From positions 1 through 42,903 of the forward strand of contig CALUUX010000056.1 in NCBI GenBank assembly GCA_944324085.1: a stretch of DNA of 42,903 nt. The letters run 5' to 3'. Under the pieces are notes generated by a model. That model saw only the letters and a list, made by a program, of their open reading frames with translations, was not told the DNA's origin and did not search any database. Both the position numbers and the translations under genes were made by a program. Positions 19,145 to 25,984 of the stretch are shown in pieces; position 1 is the stretch's first letter; each line of letters opens with the position of its first letter. Origin of the DNA: an uncultured Mailhella sp. Its GTDB lineage: Bacteria > Desulfobacterota > Desulfovibrionia > Desulfovibrionales > Desulfovibrionaceae.

Positions 19145-20827
19145 ATGTCTGAACCTTATCTGACCATCACCCCGCTGGGAGGTCTCGGCGAAATCGGCAT
19201 GAACTGCCAGAAGTGGCAAACCGATCAGGGGGTTGTTCTGATAGACTGCGGCCTGATGTTTCCCGACGACGCGCTGCTCGGCGTCGACGTCGTCATTCCC
19301 AGGCTGGAATCCGTCTTTGCCGAAGGGGAAACAGTGCTCGGCATCGTGCTCACCCACGGACATGAAGATCATATCGGCGCGCTGCCCTGGCTGCTGCTCC
19401 AGTACAAGAGTCTGCGCGGCATTCGTATATACGGCTCTCCTTTCACCATCGCCCTTGTGGAGCACAAGCTCGAAGAGCACGGTCTGCTCGACAGAGTGCA
19501 GCTCATGGCCATGCCCGCCTACAGCTCGGTGACGCTGGGCAATCTTACTTTCCGCTTCATTCCCGTCTACCACTCCATTCCCCAGTGCTACGCGCTGGCC
19601 GTGGACACGCCCATCGGCAAAATACTTCACACCGGCGACTTCAAGCTGGACGCCACCCCCCTGGACAACGAAGAGCTCTGCGATCCCGTTTCCGATTTCG
19701 CCCGCTTCGCCGAAGAAGGGGAAAACAAAGGCATCCGTCTCCTGCTTGCCGACTCCACCAACGTGGAAAATCCCGGCCGATCCCTGCCGGAACGACAGGT
19801 GCGCGACGATCTCGACGCCATTTTTTCCGAAGTGAAAGGACGCATTATCATCGCCCTGTTCTCCAGTCACATCCGCAGAATACGCACCGTGCTGGAACTG
19901 GCGAAAAAATATCGCCGGTCGGTGCTGGTGAGCGGCCGCAGCCTCTCCACCAACATCGAAAAAGCCGTGGAACTCGGCCTGCTGGAGCAGCCGGAAAACG
20001 TCTACAGCGAAGCGGCGGGATTTCCGGAGCTCGATCCGGGGCAGACCGTGGTTCTCGCCACCGGCACCCAGGGCGAAGCCCTTTCCGCGCTGGCCCGCAT
20101 CGCCAGGGGAGAACACAGACAGCTCTCCCTGCACGAGGGCGACACCGTCATCATGTCGTCCCGCGTGATTCCCGGCAACGCGCGCGCCATCTCCAAAGTG
20201 CTCAATCAGATCTACAAGCTCGGCGCCGAAGTCTATCACAATCCCGACAGAACCGTGCACGCGACCGGCCATGCCTGTCGCACCGAACTGAAAGAAATCA
20301 TCGCCACGCTTCGTCCGGAATACTTCATTCCCGTGCATGGGGAATATCGCCATCTGGCCCTTCACGCCCGCCTTGCGGAAGAGTGCGGCGTGGCGCACGA
20401 CCACATCAAGATCATTGAAGACGGACAGCCCGTCACCTTCACCCGCGACGCCATACGCATGGAAGAACCGGTTTCCGTGGAATCCGTCATGGTGGACGGC
20501 AAGGGCGTGGGCGACGTGGGCCGCATGGTGCTCAAGGAACGCCGCATCCTCGGCGGCGAAGGCCTGGTGGCCGTGGTCCTCGTCATCGCCGCGGAAACCG
20601 GCGAAGTGCTGCACGGCCCGGAAATGGTCTCTCGCGGCTTCGTGTTCGAACAACAGTACAGCCATCTTCTCGAAGACGCCAAATGCCTTGTGCTCGATCA
20701 GCTCGAATCCACCAACCCCAACGACATTTCCCGTCTTTCGGACCGCATCCGCTCCAGTCTGCGCCGCTTCTTCCGCGACGTGCTCGGCCGCGATCCCATC
20801 GTGGTGCCCATAGTCACGCAGATATGA
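19145..20827 (+). CDS. rnj: Ribonuclease J
   Basis: 560 aa. This is a metallo-beta-lactamase/beta-CASP RNase with 5'-3' exo- and endonuclease activity in RNA decay and maturation. The motif HGHEDHIG (residues 71-78) supplies the zinc ligands. LHTGDFKLD, LLADSTNVE, SRVIPGN and the beta-CASP histidine region PVHGEYRH are all present. The C-terminal RNase J domain (EPVSVESVMVDGKGVGDVG onward) is complete. RNase J is typical of Firmicutes and also occurs in delta-proteobacteria and Desulfovibrio relatives. The large antisense frame over it is a shadow. Confidence 0.95.
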   Translation: MSEPYLTITPLGGLGEIGMNCQKWQTDQGVVLIDCGLMFPDDALLGVDVVIPRLESVFAEGETVLGIVLTHGHEDHIGALPWLLLQYKSLRGIRIYGSPFTIALVEHKLEEHGLLDRVQLMAMPAYSSVTLGNLTFRFIPVYHSIPQCYALAVDTPIGKILHTGDFKLDATPLDNEELCDPVSDFARFAEEGENKGIRLLLADSTNVENPGRSLPERQVRDDLDAIFSEVKGRIIIALFSSHIRRIRTVLELAKKYRRSVLVSGRSLSTNIEKAVELGLLEQPENVYSEAAGFPELDPGQTVVLATGTQGEALSALARIARGEHRQLSLHEGDTVIMSSRVIPGNARAISKVLNQIYKLGAEVYHNPDRTVHATGHACRTELKEIIATLRPEYFIPVHGEYRHLALHARLAEECGVAHDHIKIIEDGQPVTFTRDAIRMEEPVSVESVMVDGKGVGDVGRMVLKERRILGGEGLVAVVLVIAAETGEVLHGPEMVSRGFVFEQQYSHLLEDAKCLVLDQLESTNPNDISRLSDRIRSSLRRFFRDVLGRDPIVVPIVTQI

Positions 20828-20884
20828 GAACCTAACCCGCGCGTTCCGCCGTTTTTGGCATCGCGCTCAGGCATTAAAGACGAA

Positions 20885-20911
20885 ACGCGCCCGGAGGAAT
20901 TCCGGACGCGT
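20885..20911. terminator. Hairpin between rnj and the arylsulfotransferase gene
   Basis: 11-base arms with one mismatch (ACGCG.CCGGA / TCCGG.CGCGT) lie between two converging genes. The T runs are weak on both sides (TCTTCATT and TTTCGTC), so termination efficiency is uncertain. Confidence 0.5.
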
Positions 20912-20946
20912 CTTCATTCCTGCGCGGAAAAATCCCGCGCTATCAC

Positions 20947-22392
20947 TTATTCGGTGGCGGCGATGCAGTCGCCGGCGTTGGCCACATAGCCGAGCGTGCC
21001 TTCCACTTCCACCTCGCTGCTGCGGCTGCCGAACGCGGCGGCTCCGGGCATGCGGAAGGTGGAGCAGTCAGCGGGAGCGATGGCCACTTCCGGCGTATGT
21101 TCGGCCTGCGGCACCCATTCGTAAGGCACGCGGTAGGCGCGATACACCATGTTCATGTTACGACCGTCCTTGTAGGGATTGATGAATTCCCACACAATCT
21201 CATGGTCCGCGGTCACTTCGATCAGGCGACCGTCGGAACCCTCGGTGATAAGGGTGTTGCCGTTGGGCAGACGCTGCGCGGAGCTGATGAAGGGGCTGTA
21301 GAAACGGCTGGCGTCCAGAGGCACCACGAATCCGGCTTCATGAGGCGTGTACTGCCACACGATCTTCAGGGTGATGGGATCAAATTCCAGCACGCGGGTG
21401 TAGTCGCGCTGAGCGGCCTTCACGCCAATGGGCGCGCCGGGGTTGGGATTGTCGTAACCGGCCCATCCGCCGTTGTCGAACACAAGAATGTTGCCCGCGC
21501 CGGGGAGGCCGTCGGGAATCATGTGCGCATGATGCTGACCGATGATCCAGCCGAGAGCGTGTTCAGGATGACCGATGCTGTAATCAGGGCCGACTTTCCA
21601 GACGATCTTGCCGGTCTCCTTGCTGATGATGAAAATGATGTTGGTTTCGCGGCCGTCCATGATGATATTGTCGGGATGAAAACGTTCATCGCCGGCTTCA
21701 TACCACTTGTTGGGGCCGAGAGTGGACATGGAGTTGATGTGCATCCAGTCGCCGAGACCGGGCGCGCTGTCCATGAGCGAACCGCCGCGATAGTTGGGGT
21801 TGCGGGCCATGGCGTTGCGGGCGGCTTCGGAGAAGCCCATTTCCTCCACATGGTCGGAAGCCTGCCATTCCCAGATGATCTCTCCGTCCCAGTTCACCTC
21901 GTACACAACGTCATCGAGCAGGGGCTTTTCGGAGATATATTCACAGTGCACGTCGCGATGGCAGAGCACGAGCGTGTTGCCGGACAGGGACTGCGGTTCA
22001 TGCCCGGGAGCGTAGTAACCGGTAGTGCTGCCTTCACGCTGGAAATCGTGGTGCTGACGGGCCATCCACTGGGGCTTTTCGCCCGGATCCTCAATGAACT
22101 CGGCCTGATTGAATTCCCAGACCACGTTGCCGTCCCAGTCCACCTGAATAAGATCCACCTGATCCTGAAGGCCGTACTTGGGATTGCGGATGCCGCGGCT
22201 GCCGAGCAGATACCCACCGGGGAAAATCTTGTTCGGGAAGCCATGAACGCCCTTCCAAAGCTTGATTTCCTGGCCGTTCATGTCGATCAGCATGGCGCCC
22301 TGTCCCTTAACGGGCATGACGGTGTATCCGTTATACGCCTTTTCAGGATTATAAATCGTAACGCCGGTAGGATAAACTGTAGGATGCCCCAT
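20947..22392 (-). CDS. Arylsulfotransferase (ASST)-like protein
   Basis: 481 aa from ATG at 22392, preceded by AAGGAG at 8 bases. Repeated blade-like segments of the type VDWDGNVVWEF, VNWDGEIIWEW, ISKETGKIVWKVG and FDPITLKIVWQY point to a six-bladed propeller, the fold of PAPS-independent arylsulfate sulfotransferases. His-rich loops QHHDFQ, WMHINSM and QHHAHMIPDG fit the catalytic and substrate histidines of that family. Characterised enzymes are periplasmic with a signal peptide and a Dsb disulfide; here no signal peptide is visible at this start. Cysteines are few (CHRDVHC, DCSTF, DCIA). Function is by family resemblance only; the sulfated substrate is unknown. Confidence 0.85.
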   Translation of the reverse strand: MGHPTVYPTGVTIYNPEKAYNGYTVMPVKGQGAMLIDMNGQEIKLWKGVHGFPNKIFPGGYLLGSRGIRNPKYGLQDQVDLIQVDWDGNVVWEFNQAEFIEDPGEKPQWMARQHHDFQREGSTTGYYAPGHEPQSLSGNTLVLCHRDVHCEYISEKPLLDDVVYEVNWDGEIIWEWQASDHVEEMGFSEAARNAMARNPNYRGGSLMDSAPGLGDWMHINSMSTLGPNKWYEAGDERFHPDNIIMDGRETNIIFIISKETGKIVWKVGPDYSIGHPEHALGWIIGQHHAHMIPDGLPGAGNILVFDNGGWAGYDNPNPGAPIGVKAAQRDYTRVLEFDPITLKIVWQYTPHEAGFVVPLDASRFYSPFISSAQRLPNGNTLITEGSDGRLIEVTADHEIVWEFINPYKDGRNMNMVYRAYRVPYEWVPQAEHTPEVAIAPADCSTFRMPGAAAFGSRSSEVEVEGTLGYVANAGDCIAATE

Positions 22393-23046
22393 GATAAAAC
22401 TCCTTCCTAGAGATAAGGGTAAGTCGCCGGGCCCAGACCGCGGAAACGACGGGAACGCTGAAACGTTCGCTCCGTCACGCGTTTCGAGCCGCTGAACGTC
22501 TTCGACCAAAAGGCGGCCTGGCGTTCCAATGAACGCTTCACCCGTGGGCGAGACCGTCCCAACCGCCGAAAAAGCGGCCGCGTCCTTACATCCGCCTATA
22601 CCACACCAAACCGCGCGGGGTCAAAAACGAAGCCGCCTCGGAGGAAAAACGCGAGTTGAAAAGCTGACGCCTTTCTCCACGCCAGCGCAGAACCAACGCC
22701 CGACGGCGGTTGTTTCCCCGTCAGCGGCCCCCGGATCCGCGCTCGACTCCATCGCATTTTTCCGTCCCTTGCTTTCCCAGACAGGACAAGCGCGTTCGAG
22801 CGATTCTAATTTCATTAGAGTTTTCCTAAATTAAATATCGATATTCTGTCAATGGCGATTTTTGTCGATATTATCTATCATACCGTCATATTTTTTCTTT
22901 TTTATTTTATCGCTTTCTTCGAAACAAGAAAAAGAGCTTCCCTGAACGCCCAAACTGTCGCTTTGCCGTGCAAACGCTTTTCCATGGCGACGTGTTTTCA
23001 ACCTCGCTTCCTGTCTCGCGCCGCCGCGCCAGCGACGCGCGCAGAT
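22393..23046. other. Long intergenic region, AT-rich in part, no supported gene
   Basis: The short frames in this stretch have no protein-like composition or ribosome site. An AT-rich block at 22800-22930 contains TTGACA on the minus strand (22848-22853) and symmetric ATCGATAT sequences. It may hold the promoter region of the arylsulfotransferase gene, but no clear -10 at correct spacing could be placed. Confidence 0.4.
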
Positions 23047-23075
23047 AAAAGAAAAGGCGACGCCTTCGCGCCGCC
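23047..23075 (-). terminator. Intrinsic terminator after the TRAP binding-protein gene
   Basis: On the minus strand GGCGGCG and CGTCGCC pair (one G-U) around a 6-base loop and are followed by TTTTCTTTT. It lies about 90 bases past the stop. Confidence 0.75.
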
Positions 23076-23160
23076 TCTCCATTCCTGCGGATAACAGTTC
23101 GACAATCACGCCGAGCGATTCATCGAAAGCGGCCGCACGTCCCTTTCGACGACTCACGGA

Positions 23161-24246
23161 TTACATGCCATAATCGCCGTACTTGCCGGCGCGCACCTGT
23201 TCCATATAGTAACGGCTGCGCTCGCAGGCGAACTTATACACTCTGTCCACCAGCTTGGGATCAAGCCCCTTGCATATCTTGGTCTTCCAGCCTTCCGTAA
23301 ACACGTTCAAAGGTTCAAGGAACGCGCTGCGCTCCTCATCGCTCAAGACAAAAAACTCATGCCCCTGCGTCTTCATCCAGGCCACGTCGGCCATGGCTCC
23401 GCGTTCCAGGGATTTACCGATGGCTTCCGTCATCTTCATGCCGCCCTCGGCGGAAAGCCACTTCTTCATGTCGGCAGGCAGCGCGTCCCAACTTTTCTTA
23501 TTGATCTCTTCCGTAAAGGTATTTACGCCGAGACCGAGTATCAGATGATACTTGGCTTCGTCGCTGAGTCTGTAGGAACGCAGAGGAGCCGTGGGGCAAA
23601 GCACGCCGTCCACCATGCCGCGGGAAAGCGCGAGGAACGTGTCCGTGGAGCTCATGCGGATGCCGCGCGCGCCGAGCACGTTCACGATCTCCATGGTGAG
23701 GTTATCCCATACGGCGATTTTTTTGCCCTTCAACTCTTCCTTGTTGCGGATGGGCATCGTGGAATGAATCTGATACGAATCGGACGCCCACGACGTGAAG
23801 TGCACGGTGCCGCGCGGAAGTTCCGCCCGCACTTCAGGAAACTTCTGAATGAGTTCTTCCGCCACCAGACTGCCCACCAGAGAATTGGGGCACATGCCGG
23901 GCAAGGCCACCACGCCAAGCAATTTCATCTGACGAGGAAAAAGCGCGGGGCGGATCTGCCCGATATCCGCGCGACCGTCAGACACCGCGGAATACGCTTC
24001 CGTCTCGGAGTAGAGCGAGTTTGTGGTGTAATACTCAATGGCCAGTTTGCCGTTGAATTTCTTTTCCGCGGCTTCGATGAAGGGCTTAAAAACTTCGGTC
24101 GTCGTCGGATGTTTTTCCAGATATCCGCCCAGGAAAGACAAACGCACGACATCCTTGTCGGCGTCGGCGGCAAGCGAGGATCCGGAAAACGCAAGCAGGC
24201 TTCCGAGCGCCAACACAGCCGCGCAGATACCCCATTTCTTTAACAT
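23161..24246 (-). CDS. TRAP transporter solute-binding protein (DctP family)
   Basis: 361 aa with a cleavable signal peptide, KKWGICAAVLALGSLLAFSG...LAADAD. AAGGAG stands before the ATG at 24246. DctP hallmarks are present: LAIEYYTTNSLYSETEAYSAVSDGRADIG, the MPIRNKEELKGKKIAV segment and ALSRGMVDGVLC. It captures an organic acid in the periplasm for a DctQM-type permease. No permease gene is adjacent, so this is an orphan or works with a permease encoded elsewhere. Its nearest co-oriented neighbour is the arylsulfotransferase-like gene 770 bases downstream. Confidence 0.93.
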   Translation of the reverse strand: MLKKWGICAAVLALGSLLAFSGSSLAADADKDVVRLSFLGGYLEKHPTTTEVFKPFIEAAEKKFNGKLAIEYYTTNSLYSETEAYSAVSDGRADIGQIRPALFPRQMKLLGVVALPGMCPNSLVGSLVAEELIQKFPEVRAELPRGTVHFTSWASDSYQIHSTMPIRNKEELKGKKIAVWDNLTMEIVNVLGARGIRMSSTDTFLALSRGMVDGVLCPTAPLRSYRLSDEAKYHLILGLGVNTFTEEINKKSWDALPADMKKWLSAEGGMKMTEAIGKSLERGAMADVAWMKTQGHEFFVLSDEERSAFLEPLNVFTEGWKTKICKGLDPKLVDRVYKFACERSRYYMEQVRAGKYGDYGM

Positions 24247-24655
24247 AATAAACTCCTTATCAAAATCGGAGATGGACACCGGCTTGACGGTGCCTCGATC
24301 AAGAAAATTTTTTCTAAAAGGATTTTACCAGTTAAGTCAACAGACAGGGCAAAAAAAGACAACGCCGCGCAGAACAGGACAAGAATAACCCCCTCGCTCT
24401 TTTTCCTTTTCCCGCTTTTATGAAGAAATCTTTCACGGCCCTCAGGCGATGAATCAAAAAAGTCCTCTTCCGTCGCGCGTTACACGGATTTCCCGTTTAT
24501 GTTACAGAGAATAACGCCTCTCTGCGCTTTCCGCGACACAAAAACGAATTCCGGGGATGATCTTCGTCCGCTCCGACGCGCTCCCGCGAACTTTCCCGCG
24601 CGCCGTCGCCGTCCGCGTCGCCCTTCGTCCGTCCCGATGAAGCGAAAAAAGGCAT
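24247..24655. other. Intergenic region without supported gene
   Basis: Upstream region of the TRAP binding-protein gene. Only the Shine-Dalgarno of that gene could be recognised; no open frame here looks like a protein. Confidence 0.4.
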
Positions 24656-24679
24656 AAAAAAACCGGCGCGAGGCCGGTT
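24656..24679 (-). terminator. Intrinsic terminator, minus strand, host side of prophage boundary
   Basis: Perfect 7-bp stem AACCGGC / GCCGGTT with loop GCGAG, and a run of seven A residues on the plus strand (24656-24662), i.e. a T tail for minus-strand transcripts. The only candidate upstream coding end is the short tail at 24714-24746. Confidence 0.8.
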
Positions 24680-24713
24680 GAAACAGGGCTTGTTTCCAAA
24701 ACGCCGAGACGGA

Positions 24714-24746
24714 TTATTCCGCCACAGGTTCGTAGTAGTTACGTTT
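24714..24746 (-). pseudogene. Possible 3' end of a host gene at the prophage boundary
   Basis: In front of the terminator at 24656-24679 the minus strand ends a reading frame KRNYYEPVAE then TAA. Immediately upstream the composition switches to very AT-rich sequence (24747-24780) and the frame becomes non-protein-like. This is what is expected when an element integrates in the 3' end of a host gene and leaves the last codons and terminator behind. The host gene cannot be named. Confidence 0.3.
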
Positions 24747-24780
24747 TATAAACAATAAAAACAATATGTTATAAATATTT

Positions 24781-24888
24781 TGCACCAAACAGCATGGTGC
24801 AGACACAAAAAAGAGCGCCTTCCCTCGCCATGTTATAAGTCAAAATTACCGCCATCCCCCTTCGCTTATGCGTTGGGGGATTTTTTTT
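24781..24888 (+). ncRNA. Candidate small RNA with intrinsic terminator
   Basis: A perfect 7-bp hairpin TGCACCA / TGGTGCA (24781-24801) is followed 50 bases later by a strong terminator. That terminator has stem ATCCCCC / GGGGGAT with an inner CGC/GCG and eight T residues (24854-24888). No plus-strand gene precedes this terminator. AT-rich TATAAAT-type sequence lies just upstream at about 24770-24778. A transcript of about 100 nt is possible, but no -35 could be placed. Confidence 0.35.
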
Positions 24889-24901
24889 GTTTAAAACGAA
24901 A

Positions 24902-24929
24902 GCCCCGGCATGGACCGGGGCCTTTTTTT
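24902..24929. terminator. Bidirectional intrinsic terminator
   Basis: Perfect GCCCCGG / CCGGGGC stem with a 6-base loop. There are seven T residues on the plus side and TTTCGTTTT on the minus side. The plus-side T run overlaps the stop codon of the small minus-strand ORF. Confidence 0.8.
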
Positions 24930-25038
24930 ATTTCGTGGCCTGGGGCATGTGCTCCATCAGCCAGTGCTTGCGGCAGACGTGGTCAATATCGCGGTAGATG
25001 GCTATCATCTCATTGGCAAGGCCCTTAACTTGCCCCAT
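24928..25038 (-). CDS. Small hypothetical protein (36 aa)
   Basis: ATG at 25038 to TAA at 24928; the product starts MGQVKGLANEMIAIYRDIDH and ends in MPQATK. The composition is protein-like (mixed charged helix with HVCRKHW), and the gene is followed directly by a terminator. An in-frame stop lies eight codons upstream, so it cannot be longer. No clear Shine-Dalgarno is present. It resembles the small proteins at prophage edges, but I recognise no family. Confidence 0.45.
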   Translation of the reverse strand: MGQVKGLANEMIAIYRDIDHVCRKHWLMEHMPQATK

Positions 25039-25074
25039 CGCCGCCGTTAATGCTACGGGTTAACCGATCTCACG

Positions 25075-25190
25075 AGCATTGATCGGCGGAAACTCTGCAC
25101 GGTGCCACCTCGCCATGTAGGGCCGTGGTGCAGTGGTGCTACACTGCGCCGGTGGGGGAGGCCGAAACTCCCCCGCCTCATATATTTTTG
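25075..25190 (+). promoter_or_regulatory. Structured leader upstream of the AT-rich membrane-protein gene
   Basis: GC-rich sequence carries a stem GCAGTG / CACTGC around GTGCTA (about 25130-25147) and a strong stem GGGGGAG / CTCCCCC around GCCGAAA (about 25155-25175). These lie 50-90 bases before the very AT-rich gene that follows. No T run follows directly, so it is not a standard terminator. It may be an mRNA leader or an independent RNA. Confidence 0.3.
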
Positions 25191-25220
25191 AGATATCACA
25201 GCATGAAGGTGCGGCGAACA

Positions 25221-25700
25221 ATGAAAACACCACTTGGGCCTCCAGGGCTTTATGAAAAATTTCCTCATGAAAAAATTTCAGCAAAAAAACTTTTTATATT
25301 ATCATGTATAGGATTTATTTTATCATTTTTTATTATATGGAATAAATACTATGAACCATTTGGAAATGAAATAGGTGGAGTTATATATGGAATATGCTTT
25401 TTTTCTGGGATATGTGCACCGATATCTGGGATATTAATAATATTAAGATATGTAAAAAAAATGATATTTAATATTGATAAAAAAAGCAAAAGAGCTGGCA
25501 TTGTAGTATGCGCTATATCAATTATGACCGGTTCAATATCTGCTTTTATTCGTAAAGATTACAGTTGGGATTATTGGTACGCGCCTGATACCATGTATGA
25601 AATTATATTTTTTATAAGTGTTTTGGCATTTTTCGGAGGTTTTCTTTTTGCTATTGGAGTGCCACAAAAAATAATGGAATGGATTAATTCTGGCAAATAA
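25221..25700 (+). CDS. AT-rich prophage membrane protein, unknown function
   Basis: 159 aa from ATG 25221 (AAGGTG upstream); an ATG at 25203 would add six residues. There is a soluble N-terminus of about 25 residues and four or five hydrophobic segments: LFILSCIGFILSFFIIW, IGGVIYGICFFSGICAPISG, GIVVCAISIMTGSISAF and IIFFISVLAFFGGFLFAIGV. Base composition is far more AT-rich than the flanking host and phage genes, typical of a recently acquired accessory (moron) gene. It ends 5 bases before the promoter-like start of the C4-like leader and antirepressor unit. Superinfection exclusion is a reasonable guess for a moron membrane protein but is not shown by the sequence. Confidence 0.75.
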   Translation: MKTPLGPPGLYEKFPHEKISAKKLFILSCIGFILSFFIIWNKYYEPFGNEIGGVIYGICFFSGICAPISGILIILRYVKKMIFNIDKKSKRAGIVVCAISIMTGSISAFIRKDYSWDYWYAPDTMYEIIFFISVLAFFGGFLFAIGVPQKIMEWINSGK

Positions 25701-25705
25701 TTACA

Positions 25706-25733
25706 TTGACAAAAACGCCTGATTGTGCATAGT
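25706..25733 (+). promoter_or_regulatory. Promoter-like sequence of the first antirepressor unit
   Basis: The consensus -35 TTGACA (25706-25711) and CATAGT (25728-25733) are separated by 16 bases, directly before the conserved upstream hairpin. The second antirepressor unit has TTGACT in the equivalent place (minus 40218-40213) but no convincing -10. Confidence 0.5.
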
Positions 25734-25735
25734 CT

Positions 25736-25798
25736 GCCTTTACGGTGCTCGCAACACCATCCAAAGGCGGATTCCGCCACCGACATCAGGCGTTTTTT
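25736..25798 (+). ncRNA. Conserved upstream hairpin with T run, first antirepressor unit
   Basis: GCCTTT (25736-25741) pairs with AAAGGC (25763-25768), enclosing GGTG..CACC. A TTCCGCCA segment and a T run (25793-25798) follow. It aligns with the hairpin upstream of the second unit (shared ACGGTGCTC, CCAT, GGCGGA, GCCAC, then T run and GCCC). The 3' arm CCAAAGG repeats the Shine-Dalgarno context of the downstream gene, so it is a possible second target of the C4-like RNA. An outer ACGCCTGAT / ATCAGGCGT pair (25715-25723, 25785-25793) would form a terminator in transcripts starting further upstream. Confidence 0.55.
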
Positions 25799-25808
25799 AT
25801 GCCCATTT

Positions 25809-25838
25809 TCAGAAGTCAAGACTCGTTTTGACTTCTGA
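25809..25838. promoter_or_regulatory. 11-bp perfect inverted repeat, probable operator
   Basis: TCAGAAGTCAA and TTGACTTCTGA are perfectly symmetric around 8 bases (gactcgtt). The site lies between the upstream hairpin and the C4-like core, just before a TATAAA (25846-25851) that would place a transcription start close to the core's 5' end. The second unit lacks this palindrome. A phage repressor site is the likely reading, but no repressor gene is in the window. Confidence 0.5.
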
Positions 25839-25860
25839 TACCTGCTATAAAAGCATCTGT

Positions 25861-25938
25861 TGCCGGGTGTGGCCGATATGTCCAAGCGTAAGCTAAAGGC
25901 GGCCAGCTCTACCTTTGGGGAGTTGCGAACACCCGGCA
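25861..25938 (+). ncRNA. C4-like antisense RNA core, first unit
   Basis: 78 nt closed by a perfect 10-bp repeat TGCCGGGTGT / ACACCCGGCA. Inside is a GGCC...GGCC arm pair, then a variable segment CCTTTGGGGAGTTG (25912-25925). Its CCTTTGGG is perfectly complementary to CCCAAAGG at 25969-25976, which contains the Shine-Dalgarno of the ORF6N gene; AGTTG pairs with CAACT at 25959-25963. The first 28 bases are identical to the core of the second unit. P1/P7 C4 RNA, about 77 nt and antisense to the ribosome site of the antirepressor operon, has the same size, position and logic. The C4 assignment is inference. Confidence 0.7.
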
Positions 25939-25984
25939 TCGTCATTCGCAGGCGGTGCCAACTTCCAACCCAAAGGAGTGGCAC

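Noticed and set aside
22510..23157. Several 60-100 codon frames between the arylsulfotransferase and TRAP genes
   Set aside because: Low-complexity or Arg/Ser/Pro-rich translations, no ribosome sites, and overlapping frames on both strands.
23161..24246. TRAP binding protein as part of a complete transporter operon
   Set aside because: No DctQ or DctM gene is present on either side within the window.
25861..25938. Peptide frame containing ADMSKRK.KAAS through both C4-like cores
   Set aside because: The frames look alike only because the RNA is conserved. One stops right after the core and the other runs on unrelated. Neither has a ribosome site. RNA structure and complementarity explain the conservation better.
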